This document shows positions 1-7,617 of a stretch of 14,310 nucleotides of DNA, piece by piece. The DNA is from Pseudoselenomonas ruminantium (GTDB lineage: Bacteria > Bacillota > Negativicutes > Selenomonadales > Selenomonadaceae), in contig DFHU01000033.1 in the NCBI GenBank assembly GCA_002373045.1, forward strand, positions 1 through 14,310, in the 5' to 3' direction. Both the position numbers and the translations under genes were made by a program. Below the pieces are notes generated by a model. The model saw only the letters and a program-made list of their open reading frames with translations, had not been told where the DNA came from and made no database searches. Every line of letters begins with the position of its first letter. Positions within the stretch are counted from its first letter, which is position 1.

Positions 1-186
1 TTCCTTGACGATATGACCCTGCAGGAATTTGCCGCGCATTTCCCGAATATCCGCGTAGAGCCGGTACAGGGCGGGGCCGATTACTATCATGCGCTTACCG
101 GTTGGTCAACTTATCATAAGAACCGCAGCGGCGAAACTGCCTATACCTGGCAGAGCAATGCAGGCTATACGAAGCCTGTGGAATAA
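1..186 (+). CDS. C-terminal end of probable DUF512-domain radical SAM protein (partial)
   Basis: This is an open frame from the first base to a TAA at 184-186, giving the last 61 residues of a gene that starts outside the window. It begins FLDDMTLQEF and continues with a VEPVQGGADYYHALTGW stretch. DUF512 proteins (Firmicutes proteins with PDZ, radical SAM and DUF512 parts) typically end with an FLDD-T-EEL motif followed by a V-x-V-x-x-x-G segment, and they often sit directly upstream of der. The identification therefore rests on a short motif plus gene order. The tail after the motif (about 25 residues, polar, with two Trp) is longer than I expect for the family. No catalytic part is visible, so the function cannot be tested from this window. 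Only 21 bases separate its stop from der, which suggests co-transcription. Confidence 0.6.
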   Translation, partial: FLDDMTLQEFAAHFPNIRVEPVQGGADYYHALTGWSTYHKNRSGETAYTWQSNAGYTKPVE

Positions 187-207
187 CTAGAAGAAAGAAG
201 GCTGACA

Positions 208-1539
208 ATGAGCAAACCTATCGTTGCCATCGTAGGACGCCCAAATGTGGGCAAGTCCACCCTGTTCAATCAGATTGGCAAGAAACGCGTTTCCATCGTT
301 GACGATATGCCCGGCGTTACCCGGGACAGAATTTACTTGGATGCAGAATGGCTGAACCATGAGTTCACCATGATTGATACCGGCGGTATCGAATTCGATG
401 AAAGCAACCATATCTTAAAATCCATGCGCAGCCAGGCCGAAATCGCCATGGAAGAAGCCGACGTTATCCTCTTTTTGGTGGATGGCCGGGCCGGCCTTAC
501 GACTTCTGATGAAGAAGTGGCCAAGATTCTGCGCAATACCAAGAAGCCGGTTATCTTAGGGGTCAATAAAATTGACAGCCCGCAGCTCGAAATGAACATT
601 TATGAGTTCTACAATCTGGGCTTGGGTGACCCGATTCCTCTTTCGGCTACCAACGTTATGAACTTAGGCGACCTTTTGGATGCCATTGTTGCGGCATTCC
701 CCGAAGAAGTGCCCGAGGAAAAGGACGAGGACGAAATCAGCATTGCCGTTATCGGCCGTCCAAATGTGGGCAAGTCTTCCCTCGTCAATCAGCTGCTTGG
801 CGAAGAACGCGTTATCGTCAGTGACGTGGCCGGCACGACCCGTGATGCCATTGACACCCATTTCGTCAAGGACGATATGAAGTTCATGCTGATTGATACG
901 GCTGGCATGCGCCGCCGCGGCAAGATTGATGAACCGGTAGAGCGTTACAGCGTGATGCGTTCCCTGCGCGCCATTGACCGTGCCGATGTTGTCCTCATGG
1001 TTATCAATGCCTTTGAAGGCATCACCGAGCAGGACAAGAAGATTGCCGGTTATGCCCATGAGTCCGGCAAGGGTGTAGTGATTGTCGTCAACAAATGGGA
1101 TATCTATCCCGAAAAGGATGACAAGTCAACCCTGCGCTTTACCGAAGACTTGCGCGAGGAAATCGGCTTCCTGCAGTATGCGCCGGTGCTTTATGCTTCG
1201 GCTCTGACCGGTCAGCGTGTCGGCCGCGTGACGGAACTCGTGAAGTATGTAGCGGAACAGCAGTCCATGCGCATCAAGACCAGCGTGCTCAACGAACTCA
1301 TCCGCGATGCGGTTTCCATCAACCCGCCGCCGATGCACCGTGGCCGCCGCCTCAAGATTCTCTTTATGACCCAGGCTGATATCAAGCCGCCGAAGTTCAT
1401 CATCTTCGTCAACGACCCGGAACTCATGCATTTCTCTTACTTGCGGTTTATCGAAAATCGTCTGCGCGAAATGTATGGCTTTGAGGGTACGCCTCTGCGC
1501 TTGATTGTGCGTGCGCGCGATGAGGAGGAGGATTATTGA
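208..1539 (+). CDS. der: Ribosome-assembly GTPase Der (EngA)
   Basis: Der is a tandem GTPase needed for maturation of the 50S ribosomal subunit in the cytoplasm. The 443-residue product has the full family layout. G domain 1 has GRPNVGKS at residues 10-17, DTGG at 57-60 and NKID at 120-123. An acidic linker lies around 166-176. G domain 2 has GRPNVGKS at 183-190, DTAGMRRRGK from 230 and NKWD at 295-298. A KH-like C-terminal domain runs from about 352 to the end and closes with an acidic EEEDY tail. All nucleotide-binding motifs are intact and the length is normal. The ATG at 208 follows an AGAAGG-type ribosome binding site near 196-202. The stop TGA shares one base with the plsY start, which implies translational coupling. 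The gene is essential in bacteria studied and nothing looks unusual here. Confidence 0.97.
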   Translation: MSKPIVAIVGRPNVGKSTLFNQIGKKRVSIVDDMPGVTRDRIYLDAEWLNHEFTMIDTGGIEFDESNHILKSMRSQAEIAMEEADVILFLVDGRAGLTTSDEEVAKILRNTKKPVILGVNKIDSPQLEMNIYEFYNLGLGDPIPLSATNVMNLGDLLDAIVAAFPEEVPEEKDEDEISIAVIGRPNVGKSSLVNQLLGEERVIVSDVAGTTRDAIDTHFVKDDMKFMLIDTAGMRRRGKIDEPVERYSVMRSLRAIDRADVVLMVINAFEGITEQDKKIAGYAHESGKGVVIVVNKWDIYPEKDDKSTLRFTEDLREEIGFLQYAPVLYASALTGQRVGRVTELVKYVAEQQSMRIKTSVLNELIRDAVSINPPPMHRGRRLKILFMTQADIKPPKFIIFVNDPELMHFSYLRFIENRLREMYGFEGTPLRLIVRARDEEEDY

Positions 1540-2135
1540 TGGAGAACATGCTGATAGCAGGGATTCTCTCCTATCTTCTGGGCTCGATTCCAAACGGTCT
1601 GTGGCTGGGCAAGGCTGTCTGGCATACAGACCTCAGGGAACACGGCAGCCATAACATTGGCGCCACTAATGCCTGGCGTACGCTCGGCAAGCCGGCAGGA
1701 ATTTCCATTTTCCTGCTGGACTTTGCCAAAGGCGCGGTGAGCGTTTATCTTGGTTCTCTGCTCGTGGGCACGCCGGTCTTTATGATTGTCTGCGGTATCT
1801 TAGCCATTGTTGGTCATTCCTGTTCCCTGTTCCTGAAATTCAAAGGTGGCAAGGGCGTGGCTACGGGCTTGGGGGTTATGGTCATGCTGATGCCCCTGCC
1901 GGCTCTGATTGTATTTTTACTGTGGCTGGCTATTGTGAAGGTCACAGGATATGTGTCCTTAGGCTCCATTGTGGCGGCAGCCTGCGTACCGTTATTGGCC
2001 TGGCTGATGGATTATTCTTCGGAATTTATTCTCTTTGGCGTGTTGGCGGCGGTATTCATCATTGTCCGTCACCACAGTAACATTGGCCGTCTGCTGAAGG
2101 GCACAGAAAGCAAAATTCAGGCGGCAAAACGCTGA
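1539..2135 (+). CDS. plsY: Acyl-phosphate:glycerol-3-phosphate acyltransferase PlsY
   Basis: PlsY is an integral membrane enzyme that moves the acyl group from acyl-phosphate to glycerol 3-phosphate, making lysophosphatidate in the first committed step of phospholipid synthesis. The 198-residue, strongly hydrophobic product carries three family motifs: GSIPNGLWLGK near residues 15-25, the GSHNIGATN loop at 36-44, and H93 followed by FKGGKGVAT at 101-109. The C-terminal RHHSNIGRLLKGTE segment also fits. The family often has a Pro after the conserved His (HxxP); here the sequence is HSCSLF, a mild variation. I chose the ATG at 1539, whose A is the last base of the der stop (TGATG). It has a strong GAGGAGGAG site at 1522-1530. 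A TTG three bases upstream is in frame but less likely. Confidence 0.95.
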   Translation: MENMLIAGILSYLLGSIPNGLWLGKAVWHTDLREHGSHNIGATNAWRTLGKPAGISIFLLDFAKGAVSVYLGSLLVGTPVFMIVCGILAIVGHSCSLFLKFKGGKGVATGLGVMVMLMPLPALIVFLLWLAIVKVTGYVSLGSIVAAACVPLLAWLMDYSSEFILFGVLAAVFIIVRHHSNIGRLLKGTESKIQAAKR

Positions 2136-2139
2136 ATTT
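2113..2139 (+). terminator. Weak hairpin at the plsY stop, possible terminator
   Basis: AAATTCAG at 2113-2120 is the exact reverse complement of CTGAATTT at 2132-2139, and the stem can extend inward by CG/CG with one bulged G. The plsY stop codon TGA (2133-2135) lies in the 3' arm. The sequence that follows, GTTGATAG, is not a proper T tract, so this is at best a poor intrinsic terminator. Its position just before a clear promoter makes a boundary role plausible. Confidence 0.3.
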
Positions 2140-2162
2140 GTTGATAGTTGTAAAATTTTGGG

Positions 2163-2192
2163 ATGACAAATGTATACATAATGTGGTATACT
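2163..2192 (+). promoter_or_regulatory. Extended -10 promoter for the ACT-hom-thrB operon
   Basis: The -35 box ATGACA at 2163-2168 matches TTGACA at 5 of 6 positions. After an 18-base spacer comes TATACT at 2187-2192, which matches TATAAT at 5 of 6, with the extended -10 TG at 2184-2185. The start of transcription would fall near 2199, about 35 bases before the ATG of the ACT-domain gene. The block AATGTGGTAT (2180-2189) recurs exactly at the second extended -10 promoter at 10051-10060. Start-site mapping is not possible from sequence alone. Confidence 0.75.
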
Positions 2193-2203
2193 ATCTTTTG
2201 TCA
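2164..2203. promoter_or_regulatory. Candidate operator: nested inverted repeats over the thr promoter
   Basis: TGACAAA at 2164-2170 is perfectly inverted as TTTGTCA at 2197-2203. Inside lie the 8-bp palindrome TGTATACA (2171-2178) and a second GTATAC (2186-2191), 14 bases from the first. These elements cover the -35 box, the spacer, the -10 box and the expected start site, the usual place for repressor binding. The regulator is unknown. The HTH-like/ACT protein encoded immediately downstream is the natural candidate, but that is inference from position only. Confidence 0.45.
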
Positions 2204-2233
2204 GTAGAAAATTATCCATTGGAGGCGTAATAT

Positions 2234-2680
2234 ATGAACGAACAGAAAAGCGGATTTTTCCTCGTCCGTGAAGAAATTCTTCCGGAAGCAATCAAGAAAA
2301 CCATCAAAGTAAAAGAAATGCTCAAACGTGGCGATGCCCGTACCATCAACGAAGCCGTGGAGAAAATGGAGCTGTCCCGCAGTGCTTATTACAAGTACAA
2401 GGATTATGTGTTCCCCTTCTACGAAGCCAGCCAGAATAAGATTGTCACCCTGACCTTCCTGCTTGAGCACAAGAAGGGTGTACTTTCCAGTGTCCTGAAC
2501 ACGATTTCGCAGGATTCCGGCAGCGTTATGACCATCAATCAGGGTATTCCCCTGCAGGGCGTGGCCAATGCTACTGTATCCATCGAAACCATGAACCTCA
2601 GCGTAGACCTCGAAGCTTTGCTCGATAAGCTGCGTATGGTGGATGGCGTGAAGCGTCTGGAAGTTTTGGGCCAGGCTTAA
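2234..2680 (+). CDS. ACT-domain regulatory protein, UPF0735 (PheB-like) family
   Basis: The 148-residue product matches the UPF0735 ACT-domain family, which includes B. subtilis PheB and is commonly found beside hom or pheA. Residues 1-36 are charged and probably helical. Residues 37-56 (TINEAVEKMELSRSAYYKYK) look like a helix-turn-helix, with the recognition helix at SRSAYYKYK. A FPFYEA linker leads to one ACT domain from about 70 to 145, beginning IVTLTFLLEHKKGVLSSVL; ACT domains usually bind an amino acid. A role as amino-acid-responsive regulator of the following hom-thrB genes is inferred from the domains and position. GGAGGC at 2221-2226 supports the ATG at 2234. The gene is first behind a strong promoter overlapped by inverted repeats, which would allow autoregulation. 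An allosteric partner role with homoserine dehydrogenase is an alternative. Confidence 0.85.
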   Translation: MNEQKSGFFLVREEILPEAIKKTIKVKEMLKRGDARTINEAVEKMELSRSAYYKYKDYVFPFYEASQNKIVTLTFLLEHKKGVLSSVLNTISQDSGSVMTINQGIPLQGVANATVSIETMNLSVDLEALLDKLRMVDGVKRLEVLGQA

Positions 2681-2707
2681 TTGAATAGTTGAAAAGGGGT
2701 GTACCAT

Positions 2708-4006
2708 ATGCAGAAGGTTATTAAGATAGGCTTGTTGGGAGCCGGGACTGTTGGCTCCGGCGTGATTAAAGTGCTGGAGATGAATCGGCAGCAGATTACC
2801 GAGCGCGTGGGAGCAGAACTGATGATTAAAAAAGTTCTCGTGCGCGATTGCAGTAAGGTGCGCCCCTTTTTGGCGAACTATCAGGTCACGGACAAGATTG
2901 AGGACATCTTAAACGATGACGAAATCGAAATCGTCGTCGAGCTGATGGGCGGACTCAATCCCGCCAAGGATTATATGCTGCGGGCCATGGAAGCCGGCAA
3001 AAATGTCGTTACGGCCAATAAGGATGTTGTGGCCCAGTTCGGCAAGGAGATGTTTGCCAAAGCCGAAGAAAAGGATGTGGACTTCCTCTTTGAAGCCAGC
3101 GTCGGTGGCGGTATTCCCATCATCACGCCGCTCAAGCAATGCTTGACGGCCAATCAGATTACGGAAATCATGGGCATTGTGAATGGTACGACTAACTATA
3201 TGCTCACGAAAATGACGGAATGCGGCAGCGATTACGCCAGCGTCTTGAAAGAGGCACAGGAAAAGGGTTATGCCGAGGCTAATCCGTCTGCTGATGTGGA
3301 TGGTCTTGACGCGGCGCGCAAGGCGGCTATTCTTGCCTCGCTGGCCTTTAATACCCGTGTGGAACTCAAAGATGTGTCCGTAGAAGGTATCACGAAGATT
3401 ACGCCGGACGATATCGAATATGCCCGGAATTTAGGCTATGTAATCAAGCTTTTGGCTGTGGGCAAGGAAACGCAGGAGCATGGTGTAGATGTGCGGGTAC
3501 ATCCGGTATTCCTGCCCAAGGAACATCCTTTGGCTGCGGTCAATGGCGTGTTCAATGCCATCTTTGTCAAGGGCAACGCTATCGGCGATGCCATGTTCTA
3601 CGGCCAGGGCGCAGGTTCCCTGCCGACAGCATCGGCGGTTGTAGCGGATGTGATTGACGTTTCCCGCGATATCATGCGCGATAATTTTGGCCGGGTACGC
3701 TGCACCTGCTATGAAGAAAAGCCCATCTGCCCCATTGAGAAGACGGAGTCGTCCTACTATGTGCGCCTGCTCGTAGATGACAAGCCCGGTGTATTGGGTT
3801 ATGTGGCTACAGCTTTCGGCAATGCCGGCGTAAGTTTGGAATCCGTTATCCAGACGCATCGGAACATCGTTGACCATGCCGAAATCGTGGCGATTTCCCA
3901 CCGCGTGGAGCATGCGCAGATTGAGGCGGCTTTGGCGGCGCTCAAAGCTTTGCCTGTGGTAGATGAAATTCGCAGTGTCATTCGTGTTGAGCAGGAACGG
4001 GGGTAA
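2708..4006 (+). CDS. hom: Homoserine dehydrogenase with C-terminal ACT domain
   Basis: This enzyme reduces aspartate semialdehyde to homoserine with NAD(P)H in the cytoplasm, at the branch towards threonine and methionine. The product is 432 residues. An N-terminal Rossmann fold begins IKIGLLGAGTVGSG, with GAGTVG at 11-16. The central catalytic domain has NGTTNYML from 159 and GLDAARK, with Asp201 and Lys205 matching the conserved active-site pair. An ACT domain from about 350 to 432 starts YYVRLLVDDKPGVLG. The ACT domain is the usual site of threonine feedback inhibition. The ATG at 2708 is preferred because the AAAAGGGG site (2693-2700) sits at good spacing from it; a GTG at 2699 is in frame but overlaps that site. 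Together with the upstream ACT protein there are two possible threonine sensors. thrB follows after four bases. Confidence 0.96.
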   Translation: MQKVIKIGLLGAGTVGSGVIKVLEMNRQQITERVGAELMIKKVLVRDCSKVRPFLANYQVTDKIEDILNDDEIEIVVELMGGLNPAKDYMLRAMEAGKNVVTANKDVVAQFGKEMFAKAEEKDVDFLFEASVGGGIPIITPLKQCLTANQITEIMGIVNGTTNYMLTKMTECGSDYASVLKEAQEKGYAEANPSADVDGLDAARKAAILASLAFNTRVELKDVSVEGITKITPDDIEYARNLGYVIKLLAVGKETQEHGVDVRVHPVFLPKEHPLAAVNGVFNAIFVKGNAIGDAMFYGQGAGSLPTASAVVADVIDVSRDIMRDNFGRVRCTCYEEKPICPIEKTESSYYVRLLVDDKPGVLGYVATAFGNAGVSLESVIQTHRNIVDHAEIVAISHRVEHAQIEAALAALKALPVVDEIRSVIRVEQERG

Positions 4007-4010
4007 GTCA

Positions 4011-4943
4011 GTGGATAGTCGCAGCATCTGGGTTAGAGTCCCGGGAACAAGTGCCAACTGCGGGCCGGGATTTGATTCCATTGGGCTGGCTTGTACGGTC
4101 TACAATGACTTGCAGTTAAGATTGACGGAAGCTCCCGGCTGTCGTATAACAATTGACGGTGCCGGCGCCGAAAACATCCCCCGTGACGAGCGTAATATCG
4201 TCTGGCAGTCGGTACAGTATCTGCTCAAAAAAGCAGGTCTGTCTGACACCTATAAGGGCGCGGTTATCCATATGGATAATCATGTGCCTTTGTCCCGTGG
4301 CTTAGGCAGCAGTGCTACGGCGATTGTTGCGGGGCTTAAAGGGGCCAACGCGCTGCTTAACAATCGCTTTACCCGTCGGGAACTTTTGCAGTTCGCGACC
4401 GAGATTGAGGGTCATCCGGATAATGTAGCACCGGCCATCTATGGCGGTTTTACCGTCAGTACCGTGACCCGTGGGGATGTGGAGTGCTTTACGCTGATTC
4501 CCAAGATGCGGTTAAAGCTCGTGGTGGCGGTGCCTGATTTCCCCCTGTCCACGAAAAAGGCACGGGAAGTTCTGCCCAAGGAAGTGTCCATGAAGGATGC
4601 CATCAACAATATCGGCCGTGCCGGTATGCTCGTGGCAGCGCTTTGCAAGGGCAATGAAAAATTCCTGCGCAACGTGTTTGAAGATGCTCTTCATCAGCCG
4701 TATCGGGCAAAATTGATTCCCGGCATGTATGATGTGTTTAGTGCTGCGAAAAAGGCAGGTGCCTTAGGCGCTAGTCTGAGTGGTGCAGGCCCGTGCCTTA
4801 TCGCCTATTGCCTGCAGCGCCGCCATGTGGAAGAAGCTGTGGGGCAGGCGATGAAGGAGACTTTTGCCCGCCATGGGGTAACGGCAGATATTCTGCTGCT
4901 GGATTTGGATACCCGTGGGGCACATATTGTGAATGACAGATGA
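4011..4943 (+). CDS. thrB: Homoserine kinase
   Basis: ThrB phosphorylates homoserine with ATP to O-phosphohomoserine, the substrate of threonine synthase. The 310-residue product is a GHMP kinase. It has a VRVPGTSANCGPGFDSIG N-terminus (from residue 8), the phosphate-binding PLSRGLGSSAT at 93-103, EIEGHPDNVAPA in the middle, and the C-terminal GASLSGAGP at 253-261. Length and motifs are typical. I take the GTG at 4011 as the start: a GGGGGT site lies at 3998-4003 and the protein then begins just before the conserved motif. A frame extension to an ATG at 3963 would overlap hom by 44 bases and add an unconserved leader. Threonine synthase (thrC) is not in the window, so the pathway is completed elsewhere. 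The gene is probably coupled to hom. Confidence 0.95.
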   Translation: MDSRSIWVRVPGTSANCGPGFDSIGLACTVYNDLQLRLTEAPGCRITIDGAGAENIPRDERNIVWQSVQYLLKKAGLSDTYKGAVIHMDNHVPLSRGLGSSATAIVAGLKGANALLNNRFTRRELLQFATEIEGHPDNVAPAIYGGFTVSTVTRGDVECFTLIPKMRLKLVVAVPDFPLSTKKAREVLPKEVSMKDAINNIGRAGMLVAALCKGNEKFLRNVFEDALHQPYRAKLIPGMYDVFSAAKKAGALGASLSGAGPCLIAYCLQRRHVEEAVGQAMKETFARHGVTADILLLDLDTRGAHIVNDR

Positions 4944-4948
4944 AGTAA

Positions 4949-6199
4949 ATGATGACTGAGAAAGAATTTGTAAATCAAATCCGCACTGCAGGCGCCCGCG
5001 TGTTTATCGTGGGCGGCTGGGTGCGGGATTTTTTGCGTCAGGTGCCCGCCCACGATAAGGATTATATGGTGGCCGGCATTGACGAGGAAAAATTTCAACA
5101 GGTATTTCCAAAAGCACCAAGAGTCGGCAAGGCCTTTCCTGTGTATCTCGTGGAGATTGACGGTCACCATGCCGAGGTGGCTTTTGCCCGCAAGGAAGAA
5201 AAACAGGGGGCCGGCTATCGCGGTTTTGTGGTGGAGTATGGCCGTGAGGTAACACTCGAAGAAGACTTATATCGCCGGGATACCACCATCAACAGCATGG
5301 CGATGGAACTGCCCTCAGGAGAGATTTTTGACTTTTATGGGGGAAGGAGCGATGTGGAGCAGGGCATAATCCGCCCGGTGTCCCATCACTTTGCGGAAGA
5401 CCCGGTGCGGGCGCTTAGAGCTGCCCGGCAGGCTGCAGAGTTTAACTTCACCCTGGCTGAAGAAACCAAAACGGCAATGAACGCCTGCCGGGAGGAATTG
5501 GCAGGGGAACCGGCTGAACGGCTTTTGCAGGAACTCAAGCGGGCCTTGATGACGGAAAAGCCTTCACGTTTTTTCCGTGCCTTGCAGGAAACAGGCCTTC
5601 TTGATGTAACTTTTCCGGAACTGGCCAAGCTAATCGGCAAGACTCAGCCGGAAGCCTTTCATCCGGAAGGGGATGCATTTGAACATACCATGCTGGTTGT
5701 GGATACGGTGGCGGCAGAGACGGATTCCCTGCTGGCTCGTTTTTGCGGCCTTGTTCATGATTTGGGCAAGGGGGAAACGCCGTCAGAAATGCTTCCGCAT
5801 CATTATGGCCATGAGGTTCGCGGGCAGGATGTACTGCGGAAGTGGAATCAGCGTATGACCCTGCCGAAAAAATGGCTGCAGGGAGGTTTGCTCGTTATTG
5901 AGCAGCATATGCGGGCACCAAGACTCACCAAGGCTGGCAAGATTACAGAATTGCTGCTGAAGGTAAATTCCTCACCGCTGACGATGGCAGAATTTCAAGC
6001 CGTTATCCGGGCTGACCATCACAGCCTGCCCTTTTATCTGGAACAGGCGCCGGCAATTCTTGCCCGAATGCAGCAGGTAAATGGCAACCAGGCACCGAAT
6101 ACTTTAACTGGAGCAGCAATTGGTGATTGGGTGCGGAGTCAGCAAGTAAAGGCGTATCAAGAGTTAAAAAATCGAAATCAAGGAGACACAGAGTTATGA
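4949..6199 (+). CDS. cca: CCA tRNA nucleotidyltransferase with HD domain (E. coli Cca-like)
   Basis: This enzyme adds or repairs the 3' CCA end of tRNA without a template. The product is about 416 residues, close to E. coli Cca (412). Visible class II motifs are VGGWVRD at 21-27, catalytic Asp36 and Asp38 in HDKDYMV, RRDTTIN at 109-115 and the nucleotide-reading EDPVR at 150-154. An HD-type phosphohydrolase domain follows, with His246 and the HDLGKG motif at His270-Asp271. From memory, the segment from GAGYRGF to the EDPVR motif resembles the gammaproteobacterial multifunctional Cca more than the Bacillus enzyme. The usual ARF after EDPxR reads ARQ here. The start could be either ATG of the ATGATG at 4949-4954; no strong ribosome binding site is visible, so coupling to thrB is likely. 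The stop overlaps the next start (ATGA). Confidence 0.88.
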   Translation: MMTEKEFVNQIRTAGARVFIVGGWVRDFLRQVPAHDKDYMVAGIDEEKFQQVFPKAPRVGKAFPVYLVEIDGHHAEVAFARKEEKQGAGYRGFVVEYGREVTLEEDLYRRDTTINSMAMELPSGEIFDFYGGRSDVEQGIIRPVSHHFAEDPVRALRAARQAAEFNFTLAEETKTAMNACREELAGEPAERLLQELKRALMTEKPSRFFRALQETGLLDVTFPELAKLIGKTQPEAFHPEGDAFEHTMLVVDTVAAETDSLLARFCGLVHDLGKGETPSEMLPHHYGHEVRGQDVLRKWNQRMTLPKKWLQGGLLVIEQHMRAPRLTKAGKITELLLKVNSSPLTMAEFQAVIRADHHSLPFYLEQAPAILARMQQVNGNQAPNTLTGAAIGDWVRSQQVKAYQELKNRNQGDTEL

Positions 6200-7578
6200 C
6201 CTGGTGGCGTCAAAGACGCACATATATTATCTTTATTGCCCTGACCATTTGTATCATTGGCGGAGCGATGGGCGGCATACTTTTCTATCAGGCACAGTTG
6301 CGTGCAAAAGAGGTGCCTGAGGCAGAAGCCAAGCTGATGAAGACGAGTCAGCATAGTCCGGTATCGTATTCACCGATTTTAGAGTGGGCCAAGGATATAA
6401 ATGCTGTATTTTATGAGGTGGAATTCTTTTCGTCAGTACCATTCTTTTTGGATGCAGAAAGCGAATCGACAGCGGCTATTTATCGTACGCGCAGGGTATA
6501 TCAAAATCGTTATAACCCGCCATTAAGGGAATTTGCTCAGGATTTGTTGGGCAAGCGTCCTATTTATTGGCGTGTGCGTTCTATGGATTTTGATGGTCAG
6601 CCGCTGACGCCGTTCAGTAAGCTGGCAGAGCTTTGGACCAGTCCGGATATTGCACCGATGAATGCGCCGCTACCCGTAACGGATTATTCGGGCAAGAATG
6701 GTACGGTATTATTGTATCCTGTCTATCATTGGGTACAGCAGGCCGGCGCTAAGCGCTATGAAATTGCTTTGTATCATGAGAATCCGCAGCTAAATGAACA
6801 GGCACAGCCTTTTGCAACATTGTTTGCGGATATGTCAGAGCTGTATGACTCATCGCCGCGTCCATTGCCCAATGGATTTTTTTGGCGGGTGTTGTCCTTT
6901 GATGGGGACGGAAATGTGATGGGAACATGGTCAGAGCCTCAGTATTACCGAGTATCGCCTTTGGATAAATGGGAAGCAGGCGTTTTGGGCGATAGTATCA
7001 GTCATGGCGGTGGACATTTTTCCTTTGGACCGGCAGATTTTGAATTCAGCTATTTAACGTATTTAAATTTCCCGGCCATAAATCTTTCCCAAAGTGGTGA
7101 TACAGCACAAATGACCCGTGACCGCTTTGAAAAGGACGTATTGCCATTCCGACCACATTATCTGTTGATTATGACGGGGAGCAACAGCTTGCGGGCAGGG
7201 GAAGACCCGCAGGTGGTTATTGACTGTCTGAAGGATATACAGCGCATGTGTCTGGAAAATAATATTGCACCGATTTTATTGACGCTGCCTGCAATAAATC
7301 CGGATAATATTCAGCACATATTCAAAGAGGATACAGCACCGGATTGGCAGCAGCGTTTTGCTGTGGTAAATGATTTTATCCGTACACAGGTGCATATTGA
7401 TACTGCAGCAGCGATTAAAAGTCCTGGCGGACTCTTGCCGACTGTTTATGGCTTGGATGGCTTGCATCCGGACGCTTCCGGCAAGAAATTGATGGGAGAA
7501 AAAATAAATGCTGTTTGGCCGCAGGCAAAACTGTTGGCTGACAGATTATTGATGAAGTACCAGAATCAGGAAGATTAA
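6196..7578 (+). CDS. Membrane-anchored SGNH/GDSL hydrolase with two Fn3-like modules
   Basis: The 460-residue product has a basic MTWWRQRR start and a transmembrane helix at about 10-31, so the rest should lie outside the cytoplasmic membrane. Two related beta-type modules follow. Module 1 has W64, YWRV at 124-127 and W147; module 2 has W179, FWRV at 229-232 and W245. The C-terminal half is an SGNH hydrolase: GDS at 265-267 (nucleophile Ser267), block II Gly301, GSN at 328-330 and DGLH with Asp421 and His424 completing the catalytic set. Family members are esterases, lipases or carbohydrate acetyl-esterases; the substrate here is unknown, and an envelope glycan is a reasonable guess. The ATG at 6196 overlaps the cca stop (ATGA) and has AAGGAG at 6180-6185. 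The gene is AT-richer than the genes before it. Confidence 0.85.
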   Translation: MTWWRQRRTYIIFIALTICIIGGAMGGILFYQAQLRAKEVPEAEAKLMKTSQHSPVSYSPILEWAKDINAVFYEVEFFSSVPFFLDAESESTAAIYRTRRVYQNRYNPPLREFAQDLLGKRPIYWRVRSMDFDGQPLTPFSKLAELWTSPDIAPMNAPLPVTDYSGKNGTVLLYPVYHWVQQAGAKRYEIALYHENPQLNEQAQPFATLFADMSELYDSSPRPLPNGFFWRVLSFDGDGNVMGTWSEPQYYRVSPLDKWEAGVLGDSISHGGGHFSFGPADFEFSYLTYLNFPAINLSQSGDTAQMTRDRFEKDVLPFRPHYLLIMTGSNSLRAGEDPQVVIDCLKDIQRMCLENNIAPILLTLPAINPDNIQHIFKEDTAPDWQQRFAVVNDFIRTQVHIDTAAAIKSPGGLLPTVYGLDGLHPDASGKKLMGEKINAVWPQAKLLADRLLMKYQNQED

Positions 7579-7617
7579 TGCATATCTTTGGGTAAAGGTT
7601 TGCAGGGAGGGGAGCCT

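Noticed and set aside
3431..4081. Long minus-strand open frame (216 codons) opposite hom and the hom-thrB junction
   Set aside because: It lies fully opposite well-supported hom/thrB coding sequence, has no recognisable domain, and its low-complexity composition is that expected from the complement of a GC-biased gene.
6127..6195. Extension of the SGNH hydrolase gene from a TTG inside cca
   Set aside because: It would overlap cca by 73 bases with no ribosome binding site and push the membrane anchor inwards, whereas the ATG at 6196 has AAGGAG upstream.
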